NCBI RefSeq assembly: GCF_026262505.1
Contig: NC_067203.1
Span: 21,433,411 to 21,497,410 of the forward strand
Source: Trichomonas vaginalis G3
Taxonomy: Eukaryota; Parabasalia; Trichomonadida; Trichomonadidae
Length of the DNA stretch: 64,000 bases
Direction of reading: 5' to 3'
Shown here: in pieces, positions 31,102 to 43,065 of the stretch
Position numbering within the stretch: the first letter of the stretch is position 1
Layout: each line of letters opens with the position of its first letter
Position numbers and translations under genes: made by a program
Notes under the pieces: model-generated
Databases searched by the model: none
What the model saw: only the letters and a program-made list of their open reading frames with translations
What the model was told of the DNA's origin: nothing

Positions 31102-31512
31102 TTATGTAAAATTTGTTTGTATATTCCATGAATTTGATTCTTATTTTTCTTTTCCTTTTGAATACGAAAATTACTCTTGGCGCACTTAACATCTGTATTG
31201 ATAGTGTATTAGTTTTTTATTGAAAGATCTCCTTAATTTCAACTTCAACCTCAAAACAATACGATCTCAAGAAACTTGATGTATTGAAATCTCAAAAAGA
31301 AAAACGTTTTAGTTATGAAGTCAACATGATAATTTTATTGAATTTGAGGAGAAATATAAATATTTTTCAATAATTTATATTATTCAGAGTCTCCATCCGT
31401 AATTTACATTTATACAAACAAAATCATAGGTAAAGGCTGAGATAAAACTAGTCTGTGATCCGAAAATATGAAATAATCTCAAGATCAGTTCCGGCAAAGG
31501 TCAAATTATTAA
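31102..31512. other. Spacer between convergent kinases
   Basis: 411 bp of AT-rich sequence. No gene or clear repeat. Confidence 0.6.
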
Positions 31513-32454
31513 TCATCTCTTGGTATTAAGCAGGGATTTTGGTCTAAGTCTCTTACTGGAGACAAATGAGTGCTTGTTATCGAATATAGATTTTTCTGAA
31601 CTTGCGTTTGGTTTCAAGATCAATTTGCAATGGTTTGTAGAAGCAATTGCATGGATACCAACACCTTTAATGGAATTACTGGCGAAATAAGGCATTGCCA
31701 ATATTTCTTCACAGGTTGGACGTTGTGATGGATCCACCTGGAGGCATTTCATAATGATTCTTCTAAGATTAGGATTCTTTACAGCGAAGATTGGGTAGTT
31801 ACCATTGTCAATTAGCTTCAAAATGAGATCGGGATGTGATGCAATAAATGGATACGTTTTTGTTGCCATATAGAACATGGTTACACCAAGAGACCAAATA
31901 TCAGCTTTTATTGGATTATACTCTGTTCTTCTAAGTTGTTCTGGGGCCATGAAAAATAGAGTTCCTTTATAAGATTTACTTAACGAATCTTCTTCATGAA
32001 TCATTGAGAGACCAAAATCACATACTTTTACTCTTCCATACTTGTCCAAAAGGAAGTTTGAAGGCTTGATATCATTATGCGCGATTTTATAATCGTGACA
32101 AGCCTTTATTGAGAGAACCATTTCTTGAATGTACTTCCGGAGTTTTTCTGGTTCTATATCTTCATTTTCTTTTACATATTGATAGAGATCTGAAGGGCAA
32201 TACTCCATCAATAAGAAAACATGTTCACCAAGTTCAAAATAGCTATAAAGTCTTACTATATTGTTATTATCAATGGACTGAAGCACATCAATTTCAGTAC
32301 GGTTGAAGAACTTGGATTCTATTTTCTTCATTGCAAAATGCATTTTATATTGTTCGCTATAGACTAAGAATATTTCTCCGAAACCACCCACTGCAATGGA
32401 TTGTTCAATATTCATTTTTTGCTGCTTGAAGAATTCAAGCTCGCTTGGGTTCAT
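31513..32454 (-). CDS. Protein kinase, CAMK-like, non-RD (kinase 2)
   Basis: 313 residues; a clear paralogue of kinase 1, sharing most motifs. Seen: AVGGFGEIFLVY loop; FAMKKI; HNDIKPSNFLLDKYGR, with Asn in place of the Arg of HRD; KVCDFGLSM; FMAPEQL; DIWSLGVTMFYMA. Non-RD kinases usually do not need activation-loop phosphorylation for activity. The first glycine of the loop is less standard (IAVGGFGE). The basic C-terminal tail (SSKRLRPKSLLNTKR) resembles that of kinase 1. The pair probably arose by an inverted local duplication. Confidence 0.9.
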   Translation of the reverse strand: MNPSELEFFKQQKMNIEQSIAVGGFGEIFLVYSEQYKMHFAMKKIESKFFNRTEIDVLQSIDNNNIVRLYSYFELGEHVFLLMEYCPSDLYQYVKENEDIEPEKLRKYIQEMVLSIKACHDYKIAHNDIKPSNFLLDKYGRVKVCDFGLSMIHEEDSLSKSYKGTLFFMAPEQLRRTEYNPIKADIWSLGVTMFYMATKTYPFIASHPDLILKLIDNGNYPIFAVKNPNLRRIIMKCLQVDPSQRPTCEEILAMPYFASNSIKGVGIHAIASTNHCKLILKPNASSEKSIFDNKHSFVSSKRLRPKSLLNTKR

Positions 32455-33424
32455 ATATTAGATTTTACTTTGAAAAATTTAATCAAATAACTATTCAATT
32501 TTGTTTTTTAAATTTTTGTTGTGTAAAAATATTTAAATCGATAGTTGGTAATAGGAAAATGAATTCACAAATAATGTGAACGTTATAGTATCTCTGAAAA
32601 GCTATTGAGAGTTTTGATTAGGCTCAACCATTTATAAAAAAAGTTTGTTAAAATAATAGAAGTAATGTAATTACATGATTTTATAATTTGGTCGATGATT
32701 ATAAAAAAGGAGAATTTTAATTATAACTAGATTGTAAGAAAAATACATTTCGTCTTTCTAAAAGATTTGAAAGAACTTTTGAAAAGATTCAAAGACGTTC
32801 ACAAAAATTAATAAACCTCTAAATCAAGATTTTATTTGAACATTTTGAGAATAAAGCAATTCAATTATGAAGAGGGATTTGAATATGGTTAACTATATTC
32901 GGGAATAATTCATATTAATCATAGAAAGGTTATTAATCAGGTGTCAAATATATGGAGTTTACTAAAATAATTAATGAAGAAATATGCATTAATATTGGAT
33001 AAGTAAGTTTTTACAATTCGATTATCTAACGTAAATGACTTTTGGATTTGAAAAAAATTGAATTTTATTCAAAATATTAATGAGAAAATAATGTAGGACA
33101 TCATGTGTACATTCGAATTTTATAGAACATTTATGGTTCGATTATCTCATAGAGGTAGGGCAATGATAGAAAATTTTTGGAAAAAAAGTTCGGAGATCTT
33201 AAACGTATCATATTCCCTGCATGGTTTGGTATCTTCCGCCATGCGTTGTGCCAAACATATTGACACTTTCCAATAATTAATTTATGGTATGAGTCACAGA
33301 GTTAGATTATAAAAAGAAAGTAAATAATTGCAATTAGAAATCATATATGTCGGAAATCAAATGTTGATGAGCAGAAACCTTTTACTCATCATAAAAGAGA
33401 TAAATCACTAAAGATTTGTATACA

Positions 33425-33583
33425 TTAAAATTTGATATTTGGTGCTCGAAAACTGTCTGATGGGACTCCTCCAAAATGAACCAATCTATCGCTGAGGACC
33501 AAATTAGATGATGTGGATGGTGTATTCTCTAATTCTAACTTAGGAAGAATGGGAACAAAACGAATGACGACAACAACATGTCA
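33425..33583 (-). pseudogene. Coding-like C-terminal fragment, unknown
   Basis: On the minus strand a short frame reads RFVPILPKLELENTPSTSSN, continues LVLSDRLVHFGGVPSDSFRA and stops at 33425. It has a good amino-acid mix in AT-rich surroundings, but no start codon and no upstream extension. It may be the tail of a decayed host gene. I do not recognise the family. Confidence 0.3.
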
Positions 33584-35670
33584 AACATAGATTAAATATC
33601 TATGAATCAATAAAGTATACGTGCATTGAAGGTGATAACGATCACTTGAGGCTTATAACTCTTTGACTAAATTATGCAATAATTAATATAATCATTTTTA
33701 TATTTTATACTGATAGTAATTAATATACTATCCTGCTTAATAAATGGTATGATCAAATTTGTTTGAAAATTTAATTATGTATATGAAACTATGTCTTCTA
33801 TATAAAATCAAAATTTTCTAACGAACCTAGATTGAACCTTTATGAAAATCTATCATTTTTGTTAATTGAGTTAATATGAATCTTTTACATATGTATATAT
33901 AGCATTGATAGCTTATATAATCATGGTTTATTCCATATTAACATATTTTTTCAGTTAAATTTGTTAATAATATCATGTAACAAATTAATTCAAGATTAGA
34001 ATGTCTACAAAATGCTAACAAATAAGAACAAAATACGATTTCTCGACTTAAATTTTAATATGGAGTAGTTTTTCGTTTAAATCTAATTAAAAATGAATAA
34101 AAACTTATCTTGTACTATTTTCATTCAAGATTTTAATAATGTAAATCATGCATTTTCATAATTCAGTACAGTTCTTTTTAGAATTAAAGTTGATGAGGAT
34201 GATATTTGTGATTTAAAATAATTTGTTAATGTTCACCTTTTATTCATCACCTTGTGGTATGCCCTAAAGCAATAGCATTATCAATTCTGCTGAATTGATC
34301 AACTCAAAATTCCAAAAAAAATTCAAAATTTCAAAAATGAAATTAAACAATTTGAATTTTCACATGAAAAAATCAATTTCGAAAAAAATTTGGAAAATCA
34401 AAGTATTTGATAATTAGTCAAATAATCAATTTACATCGTTTTTACTCATAAAAAACAACTAATTTTTGATTTTGATATCATATTTGATAAATACTCATTC
34501 CAGAGTTGACGTAATGTATTAATTATTGTTAGAGATATTGCTTTCGCAGCAAAATTCTTATTTCATGAAAGAAAAAAAAAAATGATTTTATTCCAACAAA
34601 AACAAGTAAACAGATGAATGGAAACGTACTATATTTCAAATGTAGTAATCAGCGTGTCGGCTTTTGTTTATCATGTCGAGTCAAAATGTATTAACTTGTA
34701 ATAAGAAATATTCGAAGATTATATGAAGTATTGAGCATTCTTTGTAGAAATATTTGTAATTCATTACTAACATATATAATAAAGTTGTTTTTTTTTCCTT
34801 ATTGCAATAATTTTGTCTGATTTTAATAACTTTTCATGTATACGAGTTGTGTGAATATGCATCATAATATGCGTAAATATACTTATTTGTGACGAATAAT
34901 GTGGTTGCATAATGGAGGTGCTAAATTTTGATTTTTAATATGGGGCTTTGGTATGTATAATCATGTTCTTATCTCAACGTAGGAGTATTGGTGCAATATG
35001 ATTAAAATTTACGAGGTTGATCTTAAATTGAATAATTCTGGAGTATAAATCACAATGCAGCTAATTCTATGTTAAAGATAGATACAGATTGTAGTAATCA
35101 ATTAGGGAGTACAAATTTATTCTTTCATTTCTGTCGTATTGAGCAGAAAGGAAGAGATCATAACCCTAGGAAAAAAGCCCAAATTTGTCACTTTTCATAG
35201 TACGTTAAACTCAATTCGCTCGGCGAATGCCGAGCACACGTACTCATCATTCAACATAATATTCTCATTCTTTGGTTATTATAGTGCCAGACAACACAAG
35301 ATTTCAAAGAATTACTTGAGTTTTCAATTAATCTTAATCCGATTTTAGATTTATCGAGAACTCCATCATCACAATCACATACTTCAGTGCGGTAACTACA
35401 ATTATCCATATACAGAAGGAAGTTCTTTTCGAACAACTCATTTGGAGTCTGTTTTGGAAAGAACTTCTTTCTGTCCGACTTAATTTCATAGTTCCTGATC
35501 AACCAAAAGACAGAAACCACACACTATCTACTTAGGAAAGGAGTTCTTTCTAAATCTTCCTTAAATTGAGATTTTACGAGAGATAACCCTTCTATTGCAC
35601 TTAAAAATGAACATTTTGATATCTTTAGTATCACACATGGTCATATATAGTATTTCATCTACATGAATAC

Positions 35671-35719
35671 ATTCATCTTTCGAAGTCTCTCATTAAATGG
35701 GAGGCTTCGAAAGATGAAT
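35671..35719. repeat. Inverted repeat, 15-bp perfect arms
   Basis: ATTCATCTTTCGAAG at 35671-35685 and its exact complement at 35705-35719 flank a 19-bp loop. Confidence 0.75.
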
Positions 35720-36814
35720 CGTTTTATTCATACAACTTTAAATCTCGAACACATTTAGAGAGTGAGTATATCATTTTATTCTTGTTTTGAGTTTATTCTG
35801 ATTCAAAATTGCAGTGAAAACAGAAGTTCACACATCATATCTGAATGTGAGCTCATCTATACTTATACGATCTCAATACCTCCACTCTAAGCATAAGAGG
35901 TGAAGTTATATAAAAATTATCAGATGCGTTGAAGTCTCAAAAGTATTGCCTGAATGCTTGTTTAATATTTGACCAAGTAGTTTCAATGAATAAATGTATT
36001 GTTTTTTATAATTTCGATTTATTTTTAGAAAATATTCAATATAAACCTTTATTGTGTTATTTACATCTCATAAATTCTCTGTCTAAATCATATAAAAGCG
36101 CGTTTTACCCCTATGAATCAAGAAATTCATTCAATATTCATGGTATATTTATTAAATTTATACGATTTACTAATAATCAATATTATATCCTCATAAATAG
36201 CAATATATTTTGGTAATCTATGATAATCATATACAATATTTGAAATCAAATTTTCATTAGTTTAGGTTCCTTGTTAATAGTAAACCATTATATTTATTAC
36301 TAATAATAAAATCTATGTGTCGTATTGAAATTCAATAAAATTACTTATTCGGTCCAAAAAAACAAATTAGATAAAATTTTTCTTTTTTTATATAATTTTT
36401 GTTTTTCATTTTTCTCAAGATCCTAAGTTATGTTCTAACTTTTGACATCATATCCTATCATGCTAGGCTATATATTATAGCATATCCAAAAGGCAAGGAA
36501 ATCTATCAGAGAAGCCTTTTTGACCTATCGTTGCCCTACCTCTTATCTCATTTCAAAATTATAAAAATTGAATATAGTTCTTTAAAAATTTCATCATTTT
36601 AAAGGAAATATATTATTAAGATATTTTTAATATTCGGAGAACGCTCAACCGCTAAATTTTTATAAGATCGAAATTCCAATTTTACTAATAGATATTTATT
36701 CTACAAAATTAAATTTAAATTAAAAAATAATTGAGTCTCATCACACTTTTCAATGCTCGATTTTTAAAAACTGTTTAAAAATGGAGCTTATATTGAAATA
36801 GTGTAGAGACTAAA

Positions 36815-36879
36815 AATTACCACAGACTATTTCAGAGGATTGAGTTGCCACTCAATCCTCTGAAAAGTCTGAGGTAATT
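36815..36879. repeat. Inverted repeat, about 30-bp arms
   Basis: The inner arms TTCAGAGGATTGAGT and ACTCAATCCTCTGAA pair perfectly around TGCC. The outer arms (AATTACC.CAGACT) continue the stem with small mismatches. Confidence 0.75.
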
Positions 36880-36997
36880 TGCAAAAATTAAAAATAATTG
36901 AATTCAATTTTTTATACCGTTAATCGAATATATATATTTTCTATATTATTGAGTTCCTGATTATAAAATTTTATTTAAAGATTCAATTGTCAGCTTA

Positions 36998-37028
36998 TAT
37001 CGGCGCGCAGCGAAGCTGCGCGCCGATA
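36998..37028. repeat. GC-rich perfect hairpin
   Basis: TATCGGCGCGCAGC, loop GAA, then GCTGCGCGCCGATA: a perfect 14-bp stem with a three-base loop. It is strongly GC-rich in DNA that is otherwise mostly A/T. Confidence 0.85.
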
Positions 37029-37980
37029 GAACGCGCTATATATAATACAAACTTGCTGCACTTTTTTCGCCGTCTTTAATTAAATCAAATTAGCTATCTA
37101 AATTTCATATTTTTGTGACTTATTTTTGACTATTTTCGGTTGCAATTTTTAATCGTTTTTAAACTAATATCATATATCAATTTTAGTTATATTGTACTGT
37201 GGATTGATCCATTTAAATCGCCGAAAATTCAATGATCAAATAATTTCAATAATAAATCATGTTCAAAATTCGATTCTAAGCAGTTAATTTTATTCTTTAT
37301 CCTATGAGATATCATGTTCAAAATATATGAATTAATTTCATAAATCGCTTCGAAATGCTGGACTGCTTGTTAATTATTTTATCAAACATTACTTTATTGA
37401 TTATCTTCATCATATAACTTATTACATTCATTTTTTTAGATGAGCTCACTTGTTTTTAGATATCATATGATTTTTTATTCTGTTTTCCTAATGAACATTT
37501 TGACTAAATAGCTTTTAAATTGATATCCTTATCTCTCATATAATAGTAATCATAATCCATGAAAATAAAATTTTGTCATAGACTATTCTTTAATAATTTT
37601 TCATACATATAATTTCCTTCTGCAATTTTGAATAGTATTAATTATTATTTTAACTATTGTTCTGTCAAATGCTTAAAATATATTACTAATTACTGTTTAT
37701 TTTTCCTCAATTGGAATATTTCTTATAAAGAGTTGGATTTATTGTATTTTTAAATGCATCTTGCCAACTATCCATATAGCTATAGAATTTGATAGAACTA
37801 TAACTTTAAAAAGTCCAAAAGGCAAATTGATTTTGGAAAAATCCATAATATTTGTGGCATTTTAAAAATGTTTTCTCTGATTACCCCAACTATATTATCC
37901 ATATGCATTTGAATTTAGCTTTAACTCTAATTATTGTTTGCAATTAAAACAAATGTGATTAATAAACAAATATAATGATA

Positions 37981-37985
37981 GCATT
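37981..37985. repeat. Target-site duplication GCATT, left
   Basis: GCATT abuts the left A tract and is repeated at 63083-63087 after the right T tract. Five bases fits Polinton integration. Confidence 0.85.
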
Positions 37986-38061
37986 AAAAAAAAAAAAAAA
38001 AAAAAAGGTATTGGGGCTTCCAGGCGCGTTGCGCCCTCTAGCCCCGAAGATGTTTAGTATA
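37986..38061. repeat. Left terminal inverted repeat, copy B
   Basis: An A tract, then GGTATTGGGGCTTCCAGGC, a GGCGCGTTGCGCC hairpin and TCTAGCCCCGAAGATGTTTAG. It is the inverse of 63007-63082 with a few differences, mainly in the hairpin arms (GGCGCG versus GGCACT). Confidence 0.9.
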
Positions 38062-38086
38062 AAACCGCTTTTTAACTTCACTTAAA

Positions 38087-39737
38087 ATGCCACGTAAGCT
38101 ACGTAAGAATATACGTAAGAGGAAGAGAGCATTGAAACATCCAATAGTAAAACTAACACCACAACAACAGTTGCAACAACAAATGCTGAATGACCCCACT
38201 ATGTTGCAACAAATGTCAAGCAATCCTATGCTTTTAAACCGAGTTGTTGGTGCACAGAGTGGAGGTTTAAGAGCGGCACTTTTAGCGAAAATGGCAGGCT
38301 ATGGTGGAGCTGCAGACGGAACAGCATATAACCCTCAAAGTCAAATGAATTTGAGTTCACTCAAAAATCAAATAACAGATGTCAAAAAGTCAAACATAGA
38401 CATACAGAAGCAAATAAGTGAAAACGAAAAGAAACTAGAATATGACAGACACACAAAGAAACTCAATGAGTTAAACGTAGAGAAAAAGAAGAAAGAAGAA
38501 CAACTGAAAGAACTAAGTACAGAGGAATATGCGAAAAAAGTGTCAGAAAAAGCAGCAGAAGTAGCAAAAATGGAACAAGATGTTGTAAATTTGAAAAACC
38601 ATACTACTCGATATAAAGTACTGAAAGATGAAGAGATAAAACAAAAAGCCCTGAAGACATATATGGATAGCGATGAGTATAAAAAAGAAGTTGAAGCAAC
38701 TGTAAAGGCAGAAAACTTTTACAGTTGCAAAACCAAACCGTACAGTATGAAAACTTAGCACAAGAAAGTAAAAATAACGACGCAGCCATGCAAAAGGCAA
38801 TGAAAAGCGCAGAATATATAAAAGCTAACAATGACTGGTTAGATGCCCAAGCCAACGCCAAAGCAGCCCAGCTTATAGGGTCAATAAGGACAAAAATACA
38901 AGCGGATGAAGACAGTTCAAATGAACTTTAACAAATGCTGACTTTAAGAACGCCTTCGAAGCTCTTCATAGTAAGGTGAAACTAGTGAACGACTTCTCAT
39001 CTGGAAAGAAACTGAAGTCTGAAGGTTTCGACAAAGAGTTAAAAGAAGTAGCACAAAATATGACGAAAATAACAGATGCAGCAACGAGACAGGCAGTTCA
39101 AAGTGCCTATGACGCCGTTAGAGCAACTGTTGTGAAAAGTCAAGAAAAAGAGTTACAACAGACCAAAACAGACCTAGTAAATGCTTTCTTAAAAACGAAA
39201 AGTCAGGTAGGACATTACGCTGCAGATGGAACATATGTGCCAGCTGGTGGAACTTATATACCAGCTGTTGGAATTTATATACCACCAAACCCTCCAAGAG
39301 AAGCACCTGCACCAGGACTACCTAAAACATTTACATCGTCACATGGACATAGACACAGGCATGCACCAAAACCAACACAACAACCAACACAACAACCAGC
39401 ACAACAACCACCTCCACAACCAGCACAACAACCAACAGTTCAAAACCCTGCACAACAACCACCTCCACAACCAGCACAACAACCACCTCCACAACAACCA
39501 CAAACAGAGCAAGGACATAAAAGAAGTAGAGAACAAGGAAACCAAGAATTCTTAAAAGGCTTAAGAAGACTATGGTTACCCCAGATAGTATTGACTTTAG
39601 TGACAGATATAAAGAAGCTATTAGAAAGTTCAAGGGAGGAAATACTGACCCGAACCTATTTAGCTTTATGGTTCAGCACCAAATGGGATATAATTTCAAA
39701 CCTGGAAAATACAAGCTCGCTAAGGGATATGATTTAA
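38087..39737 (+). pseudogene. Basic coiled-coil and Pro/Gln-rich protein region
   Basis: The first part starts MPRKLRKNIRKRKRALKHP, a basic N-terminus, then a Gln/Met-rich stretch and long Lys/Glu coiled coils. The later part ends in tandem QQPAQQPPPQPAQQ units. A basic, coiled-coil, elongated protein next to the capsid gene suggests a core or scaffold role, but this is inference. The region is broken. Confidence 0.55.
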
Positions 39738-40566
39738 TAGCATATCATCCAAATGACATGACTGAATTTACTCCGAGATATTTGATGTCAGAGCTAAATG
39801 ACAATTCAACTCCCGTCATGAAACGCGTAAAAAATAGAGACGGAACGAAAGAAGAAAGGTTTATGAGTCCGGATGACTTAGAAGGGAACTTGTTGAAAAC
39901 GGTCTCGGAATATATGAAATGCCAGCAGATGAGGTACAAGAAAACTCACAGGAAGAACTAGTTCAGATACAACCAGACATGAAGAAATAGTTCAGCAACA
40001 ACAGCTAGAAGAGCCTGAAGAAACGAACAAGTCACTCCTTTGGAAACTAACTTCACAGAACTAGATGAAGATTTGGAACAGCCGAAAAATCTTGACCCTC
40101 AACAGAGTATGCGGAGAATATGGAATATTTCCAAGAGTCTAAAAAAATTCGGCTGACATAGTAGAAGAATATCGAAAAATGTTTGCCGACATACAAAAGA
40201 CTCCAACACCAGATGAAAATATTCAGCATAGAATGGAAGTACTGAAAGAAAATGTTAACAAATACAACAACCCTTTTTACTTACGAGCATTTAACGTTCA
40301 ATCTTTGATGAACTCGGTGAAAATAAAAGGTTAAATTTCAAGAAAACATATAGAAATGAAACATTGTTTAAAGTTCATTCAGAACCTAACCAAGATGGAA
40401 ACAAACCTACTTTTGTTTCTGCAGACGATGGAACTACAATGAGATGGGGTCATAAAGCTAATCCGGATAGGTGGTTCATAAACTTACAACCACAATTCCA
40501 AGAAGTTGTAGACGCAATGGAAGTCAATGGTGAACCAGATATAGCTGGTATTTTCAGCGCGGCTTA
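39572..40566 (+). pseudogene. Unknown Polinton protein region
   Basis: Begins MVTPDSIDFSDRYKEAIRKF and continues with FMVQHQMGYNFKPGKYKLAK. The last part ends VNGEPDIAGIFSAA. No family is recognised and the region is broken. It lies in the structural block between the coiled-coil region and the capsid gene. Confidence 0.4.
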
Positions 40567-41307
40567 ATGCCATTGAAAGATATGAAACATGCAGATATTT
40601 TGGACCAGTATGAAATGAACATGGCTGATGGAAATATAACACCTGACGTTCTAGAACATTTATCTCAAGAACTACACAGAACCATAGAGATGGTATATTT
40701 GGTGAAGAGTTTAGAAAGAAAGTTAGGGACAGAGAAGGAAGAGAACCTATTGTACATGACCTTGCAAACGAAAGTTTACAAAAATGTCATAAAAACTTAC
40801 TTTGCAGACAATGAACTGAGAAGGGATGAATATTTAAGAAAACTCAAATGGACAGTACCAAATGAAATGTTAGTATTGAAAAACATGTTCCTTGACAAAA
40901 TAAAACCAACTACAGAAATAAATGACGCAAGACTGAAAGATTGGGTAAAAGCTTTCCCATTCACAAAAGATATAGTTGGTAACATGGAAAGAAAACCAGA
41001 ATGGCTACAAAAACATATATTTGGAAACGAGCTTATTCCATATGGACAGGCACTGTTTGAAGAGCTTGAACCGGAAACTCAGGAAAGAGTCATGCAAACA
41101 ATACGCGAAGACTCAAATACAAACTATGACAAACTCTTTCTAGGATATAGGTTACCTGAGATGGGCGACCAGAGCCCAAAGGCAAAAAGGACATGGGAAA
41201 TTTACAACATACTAGGTGAACATGAGGCAAAGATGCAACAACTTGAAGCAGAGGGCAAGTTACCAAAAGCGACACCAAAAGAAGAAGAGAAGAGTAGAAC
41301 AAAGTGA
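40567..41307 (+). CDS. Unknown Polinton protein, 246 residues
   Basis: Starts MPLKDMKHADILDQYEMNMA; mostly helical and charged, with TKVYKNVIKTYFADNELRRD and an acidic/Lys-rich C-terminus. It stands immediately upstream of the capsid region on the same strand. No family is recognised. Confidence 0.5.
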   Translation: MPLKDMKHADILDQYEMNMADGNITPDVLEHLSQELHRTIEMVYLVKSLERKLGTEKEENLLYMTLQTKVYKNVIKTYFADNELRRDEYLRKLKWTVPNEMLVLKNMFLDKIKPTTEINDARLKDWVKAFPFTKDIVGNMERKPEWLQKHIFGNELIPYGQALFEELEPETQERVMQTIREDSNTNYDKLFLGYRLPEMGDQSPKAKRTWEIYNILGEHEAKMQQLEAEGKLPKATPKEEEKSRTK

Positions 41308-41459
41308 AAGTAGTGAAGAAGTAACTTCATCTAGTGAAAGTAGTGGCAATGAAGAAAAAGAAGAGTTAAAAACTCAGTCAGGAAGAAAGTAAAGCTTGGT
41401 CCACGTGGGTTCTATTATGACATATAAATCCAAACTATTCTATATTTTTACCCATATGA

Positions 41460-43065
41460 AATGTACGCCGCTCAGAATATAACGCCAACAGTTTTGGATG
41501 CTATGAATGGAAATGTTCCGAATGGTATAACGAATGCGACAATGCCATTAGAAGGTCAGAAATAGTTCCTGGAACTTACGAATATACAACTGCTGTTTCT
41601 TATGGAAACGTAGGTGAGTTTGGAGAAGGTTCTTCAACAACAGTAGATATTGCTTGCGACAGGTTTCATATAATTTCTATTGACAACTCTTTCTTATACG
41701 TGGAACAAGACATTGAAATAAAACCATCTGCCAAGTTGTCTGACAAGAAAGGTTGCAATGGAATTTTCTATGTCGGATACCAATATGCTCCAGAAGTTTT
41801 CATGGGATATAAGATATATTCTAACTCTGACTTAGTTCAAACAGTAACATGGGCAAACTATGAATGGTTCGCTTTGAGAAACTCAGTACAACCACAAGCT
41901 AGAGAACAAACAGACCAGTATGCACTATTGAGAAAATAAGAAGACTTGACCCTAACGTTCCAGGAGTTTATGTTAACCTTTCTGGACAAACTGCAGCAGC
42001 AGTAACCAAAGTAAAATTGAAACTTAGAGTTCCTTTGTCATCTTTCCTCATCTTCAGGTTTTTAAGATACTTGCCAAACTGGGCAGGAAAAATTTCTATC
42101 GAACTTACTCCAAGCAAAAATAACTTAGTCATTGCACCAACACAAGACCCATTCACTCTTACAGACGTAAAGGGAGCAAATCAAACGTCATTCGCCGAAT
42201 TTTGCAAAGACAAAGTTGACTTAGACTTTGGTTTCTCAAACCTCAACACTGAAGTAAACTACTACTTCAATGCTGCTGGAACTGCTTGGGACCCAGTTAA
42301 GTTCACATGCGAAAAGTTTGAATGCAAGAGAATAGAAAGCAGACTTGCAGTCTATATGTTGGACCCAGATATTTCAAATGCTTTAGCTGCCAAATATATT
42401 GCAGTTCCACTTATGTTCCCTATACACCAAATATCTGTCAAAGACTTTGCAGGTGAAGTTGGAAACCAAAGTGCTGACCCAGGTGCAAGAACAGATATTG
42501 CCTTAACAACTGCAATGAAACATGCAGATACTATGTTTGTACTGTTCAGACGAACTATAAATGACTATTCTTGTTTCTACAACCCCGGTATTAAATATCA
42601 TATAAACATAGATGGCAAATATTATCCAAGAGAAGAATATTCTACAGTTGAGGATATGAGGTCATACAACTTGACATTAGATGCTATGAACTTTAACAAC
42701 AACTTCACAACAACCATTAACCCTGAAATGCAAAGTTCTATTATGCCATATGTGAAAGTATGGACTCATACAGGAGCTCAAAACACTCAATATACAAATG
42801 GAGACCGTTCAAACTTTTGGCTTGGCATTCCATTTGCTGACTCAGAAGACTTTATGGTGGTATTTCAACTGTTGGTACAGTTCAAATACAATATACTGGT
42901 GACAGAGACGGTCCAGATGAATTGAAAGCAAAGAAGTTTACAAAACCAATAGCACTTTTCACGGAAGATGCTCTTTTGAAGATTCGTTCGATGAAACCTG
43001 CTGGGGCTCCTCAGATTGGTATAACGACAGCTTCCATCGAGCAGATTTTGGCAGCAGGTCAGTAA
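41460..43065 (+). pseudogene. Major capsid protein region (double jelly-roll type)
   Basis: The size, position and beta-rich composition fit the Polinton major capsid protein. Typical pieces: FGFSNLNTEVNYYFNAAGT, KFECKRIESRLAVYMLDPD, SYNLTLDAMNFNNNFTTTI and RSNFWLGIPFADSEDF. The family builds icosahedral shells from trimers of double jelly-rolls. The assignment comes from context and overall pattern; no structure comparison was possible. The region is broken. Confidence 0.6.

Larger units (their letters stand above)
32455..37980. other. Gene-poor AT-rich spacer with foldbacks
   Basis: About 5.5 kb left of Polinton copy B. No complete gene is supported. Coding-like scraps occur at 33425-33583 (-) and about 36480-36600 (+). 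Distinct inverted repeats lie at 35671-35719, 36815-36879 and 36998-37028. The short open frames elsewhere are AT-driven. Confidence 0.55.

Noticed and set aside
35139-35520. Two overlapping ORFs on opposite strands near a GTCACTTTTC box
   Set aside because: Neither has a convincing composition or start context; left as spacer.
36399-36602. 67-codon ORF with an AYPKGKEIYQRS segment
   Set aside because: The second half looks slightly coding, but there is no start context or family match; it may be a relic too small to call.
38087-43065. Adenain-type cysteine protease usual in Polintons
   Set aside because: No His/Asp/Cys pattern of that family could be recognised in any frame of the structural block; it may be absent or beyond recognition.
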